A stretch of 64,000 bases of DNA from Oscillospiraceae bacterium (GCA_017472965.1 JAFUNR010000004.1:107636-171635), one strand, 5' to 3'; positions 18,728-27,742 are shown, counted from the stretch's first letter. The notes: generated by a model from the letters alone, not told the origin. Program-made: numbers and translations.

Positions 18728-19618
18728 ATGCTGAAGCTTTCGATCGAGGATGGTTATACCGTAAAGCGCTGCGGCACAAAAAAAGCGGCGCAGCTGCTGA
18801 AGCAGGCCGGCTTTGATGCGGTGGATTACGGCCGCACCTGTTCGGCGTACAGGCATTTTGAGGGGCTGTATACAGCGCCGGATGCGGAATTTTTCGCCGC
18901 ATTTGAAGAGGACCGCCGGATCTATGAGGATGCAGGCCTTGTCATCGGGCAGATCCACTGCCCCTTCAATGCACCGCCGGATAATGTCACAGCGGAGGAG
19001 ATGGAATGCTTTGTCAAGGGTGTCAAGCGTTCTATCCGCGCCGCTGCTGTACTGGGTGCGCCCATCGCGGTGCTGCATCCGGTCATTCCCGTGGGCTGGA
19101 ACGAAAACGAAGAAACCTACCGCAATTCCTTTGCTGTCACCGACCGTCTGTGTGCGGAGTATGTGGAGCTTGGCGAAAAGCTGGGTATAACTGTCGCGCT
19201 GGAGAATATGCCCGGCGACGATACCACGGTGCCTTACAGCTGTGCCGAGCAGTTTCTCCGACTGCTGGAAAAGCTGAAGAGTCCCCGCTTCCGCGTGTGT
19301 CTGGATACCGGTCATGCCAACTGGGCACTGCCGGCCGGTGAGCTGCCCGCTATGGCGCGGGCGCTGGCGCCCTATATCTGCGCGGTGCATCTGCACGATA
19401 ACGGCGGCACATGGGATAACCACTTCATCCCTTACGGCGGTACCATCGACTGGGATGCACTGTGCAAAGCGCTGGGTGAGGGCGGCTATACCGGTACGGT
19501 CAATCTGGAGACCTGCAGTATGCGGCAGATGGGGGATGACCTGTTTGCGCAGTATCTTGCATTCCAGCGGGCGATTGCAGAGGAGCTGCGGCAGAAGATC
19601 GAAGCTGCCCGCAGCTGA
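18728..19618 (+). CDS. TIM-barrel sugar phosphate isomerase/epimerase (second of two)
   Basis: 296 residues of the same superfamily as the preceding gene but a different subgroup: FDAVDYGR near the N-terminus, VALENMPGD in the middle, CLDTGHANWA and HLHDNGGTWDNHFIPYGG towards the C-terminus provide the usual metal-binding Glu, His and Asp residues. It starts 25 bases after its neighbour, behind GGAAAGG. The pair may act in sequence on one sugar, but this is inference. Confidence 0.8.
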   Translation: MLKLSIEDGYTVKRCGTKKAAQLLKQAGFDAVDYGRTCSAYRHFEGLYTAPDAEFFAAFEEDRRIYEDAGLVIGQIHCPFNAPPDNVTAEEMECFVKGVKRSIRAAAVLGAPIAVLHPVIPVGWNENEETYRNSFAVTDRLCAEYVELGEKLGITVALENMPGDDTTVPYSCAEQFLRLLEKLKSPRFRVCLDTGHANWALPAGELPAMARALAPYICAVHLHDNGGTWDNHFIPYGGTIDWDALCKALGEGGYTGTVNLETCSMRQMGDDLFAQYLAFQRAIAEELRQKIEAARS

Positions 19619-19634
19619 AAAAGGAGCTTGATGT

Positions 19635-20234
19635 ATGAAAATCTGTGTCTACGGTGCATCCAGTGATGTCATCGATCCTGTCTATCTGGATGCCGGCTAT
19701 GAGCTGGGCCGCCGCATGGCTGCCCGCGGCCATGGCCTTGTGTACGGCGGCGGCGCCCGCGGCATGATGGGGGCGGCTGCCCGCGGCGTGTATGACGGCG
19801 GCGGCTGGCAGCTGGGTATCGCGCCCTCGTTCTTTCATGTGGACGGCGTACTTTTTGAGCACTGCGATGAATTCATTTACACCGATACCATGCGGGAGCG
19901 CAAGCAGCTGATGGAGGAGCACAGCGATGCCTTCGTTATGACGGCGGGCGGCATCGGCACCTTTGAGGAATTCTTCGAGGTGCTTACCCTCAAGCAGCTG
20001 GGCCGCCACACAAAGCCCATTGCGGTGCTGAATACCGGCGGCTATTTCGATGCGCTGGAGACCATGCTGAAGCAGGCTGTGGAGCAGCGCTTTATGAAAG
20101 AGGGCTGCCTTTCTTTGTACCGGTTCTGCTCCACGCCGGACGAGGTGCTGGATTATCTGGAAAACGCGGCGCAGATCCCGGTGGACCCTGCGGCGTTCAA
20201 GCATTTTGAAGAAGGAAGTTTGAAGAAAGGATAA
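19635..20234 (+). CDS. LOG family protein (TIGR00730-type)
   Basis: 199-residue Rossmann-like protein of the LOG/"lysine decarboxylase-like" family, known members of which release the base from nucleoside 5'-monophosphates (phosphoribohydrolases). The GGGxxGxMG motif reads GGGARGMMGAAA. The usual PGGxGTxxE motif appears as AGGIGTFEE, i.e. the leading Pro is replaced by Ala while the catalytic Glu is kept. AAAGGAG precedes ATG 19635. Its place in an operon that ends with hpt fits nucleotide/base salvage. Confidence 0.82.
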   Translation: MKICVYGASSDVIDPVYLDAGYELGRRMAARGHGLVYGGGARGMMGAAARGVYDGGGWQLGIAPSFFHVDGVLFEHCDEFIYTDTMRERKQLMEEHSDAFVMTAGGIGTFEEFFEVLTLKQLGRHTKPIAVLNTGGYFDALETMLKQAVEQRFMKEGCLSLYRFCSTPDEVLDYLENAAQIPVDPAAFKHFEEGSLKKG

Positions 20235-20239
20235 AGGTT

Positions 20240-21718
20240 ATGTATATCTCCGATCTGGAAAGCCAGGGCCTGCGCAGCGACAAGGTGCAGGAATTTTTGA
20301 AAACACTGGAAGATAATCGCCTGACCACGCACGACATGATCATTGCACGCAACGGCGAGATCGTTTTTGAAAAATACTGGGAACCGTTTGACGAGAAGTT
20401 CCTGCACCGGATGTATTCCGTCACCAAGAGCTTTGTGGCACTGGCGGTGGGCTGCCTTTTGCAGGACGGCCTGGTGAAGCTGGATGACCCCATCAGCCGC
20501 TATTTCCCCAAAGAATGCGCCAACCAGACCGACCCCAATATGCTCAACCAGACCATTCGCCATATGCTGATGATGAGCACCGGCAAATGGCCCCGCAGCT
20601 GGTTTGCTCACCGTACCGATGACCGCGTGCAGTTTTATTTTGACAATCCGGCTGGGCAGTCCCGTCCGTCCGGCACGCTGTTCCAGTATGACAGCGAGGG
20701 TTCCTTTATCCTCGGTGCATTGGTGGAACGGCTGACCGGTGAGAATATGCTGGATTATCTGCGCCGCAAAGCACTGGACAAGATCGGCTTTTCCAAAGAA
20801 CCCTATATCCTCAAATGCCCCGGCGGTCATTCCTGGGCCGATTCCGGTCTGCTGTGCACCCCGCGTGATCTGCTCAAGGTGGCGCAGCTGACCATGAATT
20901 ACGGCAGCTGGAACGGCGAACAGCTGATGGATGAGGAATATCTGCGCACGGCTACCTCCTACCTGATCGCCACCCGTCAGGATGATGACGAATCGCCCGA
21001 TGCACAGGGCTATGGCTACTACATCTGGCGCAATTATCACGATTCCTTCTTCTTCAACGGCATGGGTGGCCAGTTTGCGCTGTGCGTGCCCTCCAAACAG
21101 CTGATCTTTATTTATAACGGCGACAATCAGGGGCGTCTGCACGCGACGAAGGTGATCTTTGATTCCTTCTTCAAGCTGGTGTATGAAACCGCCGCCGATG
21201 CGCCGCTGCCCGCGAATACCGAAGCAAAGGCTGCGCTGGATGCCTATGCAAAGGATCTGAAGTTGGCGGTGGCAGTGGGCGAAACCGAAAGCCCCTGGCA
21301 GGAAAAGCTCAACGGCATCACATATACCATGGATGAAAACCCCATGGGTATCACAAAATTCACTCTGCATTTTGAGGGCAAAAAGGGTGTGTTCGCCTAT
21401 ACCAATGCGCAGGGCGATAAAGAGCTTGCCTTCGGTCTGGGTTATAACGAATTCGGGCCGTTCCCGCAGGACGGTTACTCGGATATAGTCGGCTCCAAAC
21501 CCAGCGATATCCACTATCACACCGCCGTATCCGCCGTGTGGCAGGATCCGCACAAGCTGTATCTCAAGGTGCAGGTCATCGATAAGTATTTCGGTGTGCT
21601 GCATATCACCCTCAGCTTCCGCGAGGATGGCCTTGCCGGTGTGTATATGGTCAAGACCGCCGAAGATTTCTTTGAGGAATATCAGGGCTTTGGCTGCGGT
21701 CACCGCATCGAAGAATAA
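20240..21718 (+). CDS. Serine beta-lactamase-like hydrolase, cytoplasmic
   Basis: 492 residues; class C beta-lactamase/penicillin-binding-protein fold. The catalytic SxxK motif is SVTK in RMYSVTKSFVALAVG (about residue 58), and the second motif YDS lies in FQYDSEGSFILGALVE. A C-terminal domain of about 170 residues follows the hydrolase core. No signal peptide or membrane segment is visible, so an esterase or peptidase role in the cytoplasm is more likely than antibiotic resistance. Starts 5 bases after the LOG gene. Confidence 0.75.
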   Translation: MYISDLESQGLRSDKVQEFLKTLEDNRLTTHDMIIARNGEIVFEKYWEPFDEKFLHRMYSVTKSFVALAVGCLLQDGLVKLDDPISRYFPKECANQTDPNMLNQTIRHMLMMSTGKWPRSWFAHRTDDRVQFYFDNPAGQSRPSGTLFQYDSEGSFILGALVERLTGENMLDYLRRKALDKIGFSKEPYILKCPGGHSWADSGLLCTPRDLLKVAQLTMNYGSWNGEQLMDEEYLRTATSYLIATRQDDDESPDAQGYGYYIWRNYHDSFFFNGMGGQFALCVPSKQLIFIYNGDNQGRLHATKVIFDSFFKLVYETAADAPLPANTEAKAALDAYAKDLKLAVAVGETESPWQEKLNGITYTMDENPMGITKFTLHFEGKKGVFAYTNAQGDKELAFGLGYNEFGPFPQDGYSDIVGSKPSDIHYHTAVSAVWQDPHKLYLKVQVIDKYFGVLHITLSFREDGLAGVYMVKTAEDFFEEYQGFGCGHRIEE

Positions 21719-21761
21719 TTGGAACAATTGGCTCGCCGACCGGCGGGGAGGAGATGGAATT

Positions 21762-22322
21762 ATGCATATCAATACAGAGAATCCCGGAATGGATGTGGAG
21801 CGTCTGCTTTTTACTGAGGAGCAGATCGCAAAGCGTGTTGCAGAGCTGGGCGCACAGCTTACAAAAGATTATGCCGGCAAGCGGCCGGTGGTGGTTTGCA
21901 TTTTGCGCGGTGCATCGTTTTTCTTTGTGGATCTGTGCCGCCAGATGAAGCTGGATGTGGAGATCGACTTTATCGATGTTTCCAGCTACGGCTCCGGCAC
22001 GCAGTCCAGCGGTGTCATCCGTATGGTCAAGGATCTGGATACCGATATCGAGGGCAGGGATGTGCTGCTTGTGGAGGATATTGTGGATTCCGGTCTGACC
22101 CTCAAGCATCTGCGGCAGTTGCTTGGCACCCGCAGTCCCGCTTCCATCAGGGTCTGCTGTCTGCTGAATAAGCAGGCTGCTCATCCGGTGGAGCTGAACT
22201 GTGAATACAACGGCTTTGAGATCGGCAACGAATTTGTGGTGGGCTACGGTCTGGATTATGCCGAGCACTATCGCAATCTGCCTTACATCGGCGTGCTCAA
22301 GCCCGAGGTCTACGCCGACTGA
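21762..22322 (+). CDS. hpt: Hypoxanthine phosphoribosyltransferase
   Basis: 186-residue type I phosphoribosyltransferase salvaging hypoxanthine/guanine to IMP/GMP with PRPP. The PRPP loop is VLLVEDIVDSGLTL, preceded by CILRGASFFFVDL and the flexible loop SSYGSGTQSSG; the base-binding C-terminal part contains FVVGYGLDYAEHYRNLPYIG. The longest open frame begins 168 bases earlier inside the previous gene; ATG 21762 is chosen because GGGGAGGAG lies 8 bases upstream. Last gene of the operon, followed by a strong terminator. Confidence 0.93.
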   Translation: MHINTENPGMDVERLLFTEEQIAKRVAELGAQLTKDYAGKRPVVVCILRGASFFFVDLCRQMKLDVEIDFIDVSSYGSGTQSSGVIRMVKDLDTDIEGRDVLLVEDIVDSGLTLKHLRQLLGTRSPASIRVCCLLNKQAAHPVELNCEYNGFEIGNEFVVGYGLDYAEHYRNLPYIGVLKPEVYAD

Positions 22323-22336
22323 TTTTTACCGTACAT

Positions 22337-22378
22337 AAAAAATCTCCGTGACGGATACACCCGTCACGGAGATTTTTT
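22337..22378. terminator. Bidirectional terminator between hpt and the VTT gene
   Basis: Perfect 18-bp inverted repeat (22337-22354 / 22361-22378) with AAAAAA at the left and TTTTTT at the right end of the stem, between two convergent genes. Confidence 0.9.
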
Positions 22379-23094
22379 CATTGCGGATCCTTATGCTTTT
22401 GTTTTTCGGCGTGGCGCTTTTCCATTGTCTGCCAGAGCAGCAGTCCGCCCGCACTCAATACTGCGGTCACGCCAAAAATAACGGCTGCGGCGGTATATTC
22501 CTGTCCGTTCAGTGCGCTGCCGCCTGCGGTGGAGCTCACGATGGATGGAATACGGGCCAGCGTGGCGATCCAGAAATAATCGGCGAAACGGATGGGGGTC
22601 AGCCCTGCAAACCATGTGAGCAGATCCTTGGGCGTGCCGGGGATAAAAAACACAAGAAAGGTGAGCAGTCTCAGCCGACGGCTGTCCTGCAGCCATTTGA
22701 GAGCGCGCAGTCTTTCTGTAGGAAAGAATACCTCCACCAGCGGCAGACCGAAGCGCCGCACCAGACCGAATACCAGAATGCTGCCCAGTGTGATGCCGGA
22801 TACGGCGAGCAGCGTGCCCTCCAGCGCACCGAAGGCATACCCCGCGCCGATCTCCAGCGGTTCGCCGGGGATCAGCGCCACCACCACCTGCAGCACCGTC
22901 ATACCCACATAGGCGGCCCGTCCCCAGATGCCGGACCGGTCCACCCATGCGCGGAATTTTTCCGGCTCGGAGACGAATGCCACCATAGGCCGCCCGATGA
23001 ACAGGGTGACCAGTACGGTAAACAGCACGAACACGGCAAAAGCAATGCCCGCAAGCAGTTTTTTCTGTTTTTCCGTCAGTCGGGGATGGTGCAT
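22378..23094 (-). CDS. TVP38/TMEM64 (VTT/SNARE-associated) family membrane protein
   Basis: 238 residues with about five hydrophobic segments. The VTT-domain landmarks are PGEPLEIGAGYAFG and FFIPGTPKDLLTWFAG, the two re-entrant motifs of DedA/TVP38 proteins, which are linked to lipid scrambling and membrane homeostasis. It starts 21 bases after the histidine kinase stop, so it is most likely the third gene of the two-component operon. The C-terminal tail overlaps the terminator stem by one base. Confidence 0.85.
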   Translation of the reverse strand: MHHPRLTEKQKKLLAGIAFAVFVLFTVLVTLFIGRPMVAFVSEPEKFRAWVDRSGIWGRAAYVGMTVLQVVVALIPGEPLEIGAGYAFGALEGTLLAVSGITLGSILVFGLVRRFGLPLVEVFFPTERLRALKWLQDSRRLRLLTFLVFFIPGTPKDLLTWFAGLTPIRFADYFWIATLARIPSIVSSTAGGSALNGQEYTAAAVIFGVTAVLSAGGLLLWQTMEKRHAEKQKHKDPQ

Positions 23095-23115
23095 GTCGGT
23101 CTCCTTTGAATGGCT

Positions 23116-25218
23116 TCAGTTTGCATCGGTACCGGCGCAGACCGTTTCGGCTTCTGTCGTTTCGGGTGCAGCGATAGCGGCGGGGTCAAGGGAGGAAAAG
23201 ACGGCGTCGGCATATTCCGGTGCTGATTCCTGCAGGGCCTGTGCGGCAGCCGCAGCGGAAACGGAGGGGAATACCAGCGTCACCTTGAACAGGTCGCCGT
23301 CCACCACCAGCTTCATGGCACCGCCCTGCAGCTCCACCAGACTGCGTGCGATGGAAAGCCCAAGACCGCTGCCCTCGGTGTGACGGCTGCGGTCACCGCG
23401 AACAAAGCGCTCCATCAGCTCGTCGCCGTCGGTGTGCAGCGCCTCGCGGCTGATATTGCGGAAGGTGACCGCCGCCTTGCCGCCCGTCTCCTTCAGTGTC
23501 AGGTACAGGCGGGTGCCGGGCTGGCTGTATTTGCAGGCGTTGCCCAGCAGATTGTCAAATACGCGGGCAAGATGGCGTCCGTCCGCCATGATATAAACCG
23601 GCTGCTGCGGATGCTCCAGCACAGGGGTCAGGCCGGCGGCGGCCAGCTTTTCAGCGTATTCGCCGGCAGACTGCTGCAGCATTACATTCAGCTCGCACGG
23701 CTCGGGCGAAATGCTCAGTGCGCCGGTGGAAGCCTTGCTCGCTTCTATCAGATCCTCCAGCAGCTTTTTCAGGCGGGCGGCCTGCCGGTCAACCACCTCC
23801 ACATAGCCGCGCAGCGTGTCGTTTTCCAGCGGCTCTTTTTTCATCAGATCGACATAGTTGATGATGGAGGTCAGCGGTGTTTTGATATCGTGAGAGACAT
23901 TGGTGATCAGCTCGGTTTTCATGCGCTCGCTTTTCAGCCGTTCTTCCACAGCCTTGGCCATGCCCTTGCCGATGCTGTTCACATCCTCGCCGGCGGCTTT
24001 GAAATCCCCGATCAGGCGGCGGGTATCCACGCGGGCATCCAGCCGGCCCTCGGCCAGATCACGGCAGCCTTGCCGCACGGCACGCAGGTTCATCGCCACG
24101 GCGATCACAGCGGCAATGAACAGCAGCGACTTGATCGCCCAGTAGCACAGCTCGATACCTTCATTGTGGCGCAGGTTGATCATGATGACGGTAAAGGCAA
24201 AATCTGTCAGCAGAATAAGACCCAGCAGCAGCGCAGTGCGCCAGATGAAAGGGATGCTGCGCACCAGAAAGCACACCCCGCGCCAGCAGGCGCGTAAGCC
24301 GCGGCCCAGCAGGCTGAAAATGCGCCAGATCAGCGTGTTTTTGAAAAGCACACCCCGTTTGATGCGGGTGGCTGCGCCAAGGAAGAAGCCCAGCGTCACA
24401 GCCAGTACCGCAAGCGCACTCAGACCGGCGGGGATCAGCCAGCCCAGTGCAAGCCCGCCGCTGTGGCTGAGCCGATCGATTGAAGCGATACACAGACTGA
24501 GCAGCAGAACGACCAGCCCTGCGCAGCCGGCAAGGTACACATCAGCCGGAATGCGATCCAGCAGGTTGAGGGTGATCTCCTCCCGGCCGGGGCGGCGGCC
24601 CGCCGCATGGAACAGATACACCAGCAGCCCGATGGCGGCAAGATACCCGCCCGCAACGATCCAGCCCAGATAGGGCCGCACCGCGCACAGCAGACGGATG
24701 CCGGTATCCACTGTGCGGAAAACATCCGGAAAGCTCAGCGGCTCCACCAGATGCAGGTGAACGACTGCATTTATGTTGCGCAGGCTGGAGACCGGCTGTC
24801 TGCTCTGGGCGACCAGCGACTGAATGCCTGGATCAATATAAGCCGGCTTGCACAGCTCGGTAAGCTTGCATTTCCAACTCAGCGAAACGCCGGTGCCGGC
24901 AAAATGTTCGTCGCTCAGATTGGTGTCGATGATGTACCCGTCCAGCTCCACCGTATAGCGCAGATTGCTGTAGTCGGCGTTGTATCTGGCGGAAGCGCCA
25001 TCCTCGCTTTGTACGGCAAGCTGTACCACATCGTCCATTACGCTGTACAGGTACTGGCTCAGCGTGTTCTCCCGCAGATGCTTTTCGGGAATGTGCAGCG
25101 TGCCGGCCTCGCCCATGATGAGCAGGCCCGCCGCAGCAGCGGTTGCAGCAGCAAGACAAAGCAGGCACAGCACAAAGGCGGTCAGCTTGGTCAGAAACCC
25201 CAAGGTCAGTTTTTTCAT
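23116..25218 (-). CDS. Membrane sensor histidine kinase
   Basis: About 700 residues. A first membrane segment (about 8-35) is followed by an extracytoplasmic part of about 135 residues, then several further membrane segments (between about 175 and 390), a HAMP-like linker, the dimerisation box ITNVSHDIKTPLTS with phosphoacceptor His near residue 440, and an ATPase domain with GLGLSIARSLVELQGG. The multi-segment sensor is longer than usual for VanS/ResE-type kinases. ATG 25218 is chosen; a GTG at 25230 overlapping the regulator stop (GTGA) is an alternative. Signal unknown. Partner regulator immediately upstream. Confidence 0.88.
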   Translation of the reverse strand: MKKLTLGFLTKLTAFVLCLLCLAAATAAAAGLLIMGEAGTLHIPEKHLRENTLSQYLYSVMDDVVQLAVQSEDGASARYNADYSNLRYTVELDGYIIDTNLSDEHFAGTGVSLSWKCKLTELCKPAYIDPGIQSLVAQSRQPVSSLRNINAVVHLHLVEPLSFPDVFRTVDTGIRLLCAVRPYLGWIVAGGYLAAIGLLVYLFHAAGRRPGREEITLNLLDRIPADVYLAGCAGLVVLLLSLCIASIDRLSHSGGLALGWLIPAGLSALAVLAVTLGFFLGAATRIKRGVLFKNTLIWRIFSLLGRGLRACWRGVCFLVRSIPFIWRTALLLGLILLTDFAFTVIMINLRHNEGIELCYWAIKSLLFIAAVIAVAMNLRAVRQGCRDLAEGRLDARVDTRRLIGDFKAAGEDVNSIGKGMAKAVEERLKSERMKTELITNVSHDIKTPLTSIINYVDLMKKEPLENDTLRGYVEVVDRQAARLKKLLEDLIEASKASTGALSISPEPCELNVMLQQSAGEYAEKLAAAGLTPVLEHPQQPVYIMADGRHLARVFDNLLGNACKYSQPGTRLYLTLKETGGKAAVTFRNISREALHTDGDELMERFVRGDRSRHTEGSGLGLSIARSLVELQGGAMKLVVDGDLFKVTLVFPSVSAAAAAQALQESAPEYADAVFSSLDPAAIAAPETTEAETVCAGTDAN

Positions 25219-25226
25219 ACGATCAG

Positions 25227-25928
25227 TCACCCTTTCCTGTCCGTCTCCAGCCGGTAGCCCTTGCCCCATACCACCTTCAGGTAGCGCGGCTCGGCCGGAT
25301 CGATCTCGATTTTTTCACGCAGATGACGGATGTGAACGGCAATGGTGCTTTCGGCGCCGAAGGGCGCATCCTTCCAGACGCTTTTGTAGATTTCCGCGGG
25401 GGAGAGCACCTCGCCCGCGCGGCGCATCATCAACCGCAGAATGTCGTATTCGGTGGGGGTCAGGGCGATGGGCTCACCGTCCAGTGTGACAGTCTTCTGC
25501 CGGTCATCCAGCGTAATGCCGCCTACGGTGTAAACGCCGGTGGGGGCGGAAACACTGCTGCCCAGCTGGGTATAGCGCCGCAGCTGGCTGCGCACCCGTG
25601 CCAGTACCTCCAACGGGTTGAAGGGCTTGGTCACATAATCGTCCGCGCCGATATTCAGCCCCAGCACCTTGTCGGAATCCTCGCTTTTGGCGGTGAGCAT
25701 GATCACCGGCAGGTTGAATTCTTTGCGCAGCCGGGCCAGCGTTTCAATGCCGTCCATCACAGGCATCATCACATCCAGCAGCAGCAGATGCACCTCGTTG
25801 TGCGCCAGCACCTCCAGCGCCTCGCGGCCATTGGCGGCACTCAGCGTGCGGTAGCCTTCGCTGTTCAGATAGATCTTCAGTGCGGATACGATATCCGGTT
25901 CGTCGTCGCAGATAAGAATGGTGTACAC
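25227..25928 (-). CDS. OmpR/PhoB-type response regulator
   Basis: 233 residues: receiver domain with acidic pocket CDDE (8-10), phosphoacceptor Asp52 in LLLLDVMMP and conserved VTKPFNPLEVLARV, then a winged-helix DNA-binding domain (LTPTEYDILRLMM ... VWGKGYRLE). The GTG at 25928 follows AAGGGAGG and begins the receiver sequence (YTILICDDE); the open frame runs back to 25976 without a better site. First gene of the operon regulator-kinase-VTT protein. Direct repeats upstream suggest autoregulation. Confidence 0.9.
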   Translation of the reverse strand: MYTILICDDEPDIVSALKIYLNSEGYRTLSAANGREALEVLAHNEVHLLLLDVMMPVMDGIETLARLRKEFNLPVIMLTAKSEDSDKVLGLNIGADDYVTKPFNPLEVLARVRSQLRRYTQLGSSVSAPTGVYTVGGITLDDRQKTVTLDGEPIALTPTEYDILRLMMRRAGEVLSPAEIYKSVWKDAPFGAESTIAVHIRHLREKIEIDPAEPRYLKVVWGKGYRLETDRKG

Positions 25929-25974
25929 TCTGCAGCCTCCCTTGCATGAACAGACGTTCTTTTCCGTCAGATTC

Positions 25975-26036
25975 ATTGTAGCGGAAAAAATCTTAAGAAA
26001 ATAGTGGGGAAATCCTTAAGATTTGTTTAAGATTTG
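25975..26036 (-). promoter_or_regulatory. Probable autoregulatory promoter with tandem operator repeats
   Basis: Two perfect direct repeats TTAAGATTTG (26016-26025 and 26027-26036) lie 11 bases apart, one helical turn, the spacing used by OmpR/PhoB-family dimers; a further related TTAAGAAAAT lies at 25993. On the minus strand TACAAT (25980-25975) gives a good -10 but no acceptable -35 (TATTTT), which would fit an activator-dependent promoter for the response regulator operon. Function is inferred. Confidence 0.55.
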
Positions 26037-26081
26037 CCGAAAAAGCGGGAAAAGGAACGACTTGCGCGGGGTTGCTGCGGC

Positions 26082-26855
26082 TCAGCCCTCCCCGGGGGAA
26101 AGCCAGCGTGCCAGTGCGCCGGGGGCGGCGCTGCGCAGATATTCCGCCCGCTGCCCGGTGATCAGCCCCTGTTCCAGCAGCGTATTGACCACCGCCGCCT
26201 GCCGCCGCAGGGTCAGCTCCGGATCAAAATCGGGAGAATAGCGGGAGGGGGCCTTCGGCAGTCCGGCCAGCAGCGTGCGCTGCACCGGTGTCAGAAACGC
26301 CGCCGGAACACCGAAATACCCCTGTGCGGCGGCTTCCAGACCGGTGTGACCGCTGCCGTAGTAAACAGTATTGATGTACAGCTCCAGAATGTCATCCTTG
26401 CTGTACCGGCGCTCCAGCTCCAGCGCGGCAAAAATTTCCGCCGCCTTGCGCACTAGCACCTTATCCTGCGAAAAGCACAGATTTTTGGCCAACTGCTGGG
26501 TGATCGTGCTGCCGCCTTCGGTAAAGCTGCCGGTACGCAGATTGACAAGAAGCGCTCTGCCGATGGCGATCAGGTCAAAGCCGCCGTGCTCATAAAAGCG
26601 GCGGTCCTCCACCGCCACGACCGTGGCGGGGTAATCGGCCGGCATCTGCTCTAGCGTGATGTAATCTGTGCGGGAACGCACTGCTGCAACGCGTGCGGGA
26701 ATGCTCTTTTCCGCATCGGCTTCCTGATACAGCAGCCAGCCGTTTCCGGCGAGCCACGCGCCGAAAACCAGTGCGCAGGGCAGCGCGATCAGCAGAAAAA
26801 TGCCGATGACTTTGCCGGTAAAACGCAGAAAGCGCCGTAAAAATCTTTTTGCCAT
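26082..26855 (-). CDS. Monofunctional peptidoglycan glycosyltransferase (GT51)
   Basis: 257 residues with one N-terminal membrane anchor (about 15-38) and a GT51 transglycosylase domain that polymerises lipid II into glycan strands. Catalytic Glu83 is in AVEDRRFYEHGGFD; GGSTITQQLAKNL, the KAAEIFAALELERRYSKDDI region and NTVYYGSG follow as in the family. No transpeptidase domain is present, so it is MtgA-like rather than a bifunctional PBP1. ATG 26855 is preferred to the frame start at 26960, which lies upstream of the promoter. Confidence 0.9.
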   Translation of the reverse strand: MAKRFLRRFLRFTGKVIGIFLLIALPCALVFGAWLAGNGWLLYQEADAEKSIPARVAAVRSRTDYITLEQMPADYPATVVAVEDRRFYEHGGFDLIAIGRALLVNLRTGSFTEGGSTITQQLAKNLCFSQDKVLVRKAAEIFAALELERRYSKDDILELYINTVYYGSGHTGLEAAAQGYFGVPAAFLTPVQRTLLAGLPKAPSRYSPDFDPELTLRRQAAVVNTLLEQGLITGQRAEYLRSAAPGALARWLSPGEG

Positions 26856-26888
26856 GACAAGACACCTCCTGTCGGTATTTCTGTTTCT

Positions 26889-26917
26889 ATTGTAATGCAT
26901 TTTGTCTGTTGTTTCAA
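26889..26917 (-). promoter_or_regulatory. Promoter of the GT51 gene
   Basis: Minus strand TTGAAA (26917-26912) and TACAAT (26894-26889) with a 17-base spacer, about 27 bases upstream of the start codon. Confidence 0.65.
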
Positions 26918-26980
26918 TAAAAAGACAGCTTATATCTATAAAAACGGTGGATAAAGCCAAAATACTTCAATTTATGGTAT

Positions 26981-27007
26981 AAAAAACTGCCGCAGTATTG
27001 CGGCAGT
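26981..27007 (-). terminator. Terminator of the YigZ-family gene
   Basis: 9-bp stem ACTGCCGCA / TGCGGCAGT (26986-26994 / 26999-27007); on the minus strand it is followed by TTTTTT. Confidence 0.8.
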
Positions 27008-27032
27008 CCGGAAAATCGCAAAAAGCGGGGCA

Positions 27033-27653
27033 TTAAAACGCGGTGAAAAAGACATCGCTCACGGTCATTTTGGCTTGCCCGCGGGAAAGCTCGGTCAGCT
27101 GATGCATGAGCTGTGCCTGCAGGCCGTCCGGCATCAGCAGGTGCAGCGTTACACCTGCGCCGTAATCGGTGCTTTCCGTCCTTGCACCGGCGGCCTCCAC
27201 AAGCAGCGCGGCACGCTCGTAAAGAGGGTACTCCAGCTCCACCGTCATACGCACACAGGGTGTTACGGTGACGACCTCCGCAGCCTCCAGTGCGGCCTGC
27301 GCCGCCTGTGTGTAGGCGCGTACCAGACCGCCGGTGCCCAGCAGGATGCCGCCGAAATACCGCGTCACCACGCAGATGATATCCGTCAGTCCCGTGTGCC
27401 GCAGCACATCCAGCACGGGCAGACCGGCGGTTTTGGCGGGTTCACCGTCATCGGAATAACGGGTACGCTCGCCCTCGCGCAGCAGATAGGCATATACATT
27501 GTGCCGCGCCGTGCGGTGCTGTGCGCGGATGCTTTCCAGAAATGCCACCGCCTGCTCTTCCGTTTCCACATGGGCCACGGCGGCGATGAACTCGCTCTTT
27601 TTTTCAACGATGGAGGCCGTGGCGCTGCCGCGGATGGTCTGGTAAGGCTGCAT
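27033..27653 (-). CDS. YigZ/IMPACT family protein
   Basis: 206 residues: N-terminal UPF0029 domain with EKKSEFIA, YSDDGEPAKTAGLPVL and TRYFGGILLGTGGLVRAY, the diagnostic stretch of YigZ/IMPACT proteins, then a C-terminal DUF1949-like domain. Eukaryotic IMPACT modulates GCN2, while bacterial function is poorly defined (possible translation-related role). The ATG at 27653 follows AAGGAGG; the longer open frame upstream crosses rpmE's terminator region and is rejected. Confidence 0.88.
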   Translation of the reverse strand: MQPYQTIRGSATASIVEKKSEFIAAVAHVETEEQAVAFLESIRAQHRTARHNVYAYLLREGERTRYSDDGEPAKTAGLPVLDVLRHTGLTDIICVVTRYFGGILLGTGGLVRAYTQAAQAALEAAEVVTVTPCVRMTVELEYPLYERAALLVEAAGARTESTDYGAGVTLHLLMPDGLQAQLMHQLTELSRGQAKMTVSDVFFTAF

Positions 27654-27742
27654 GGTGTTCCTCCTTGCAGAGATGGTGTGAGAGTGACCGGCGCGGCATT
27701 TTACGGATGTAAACCGCCCGCAGCAAACGCCGGAAAAGAAAG

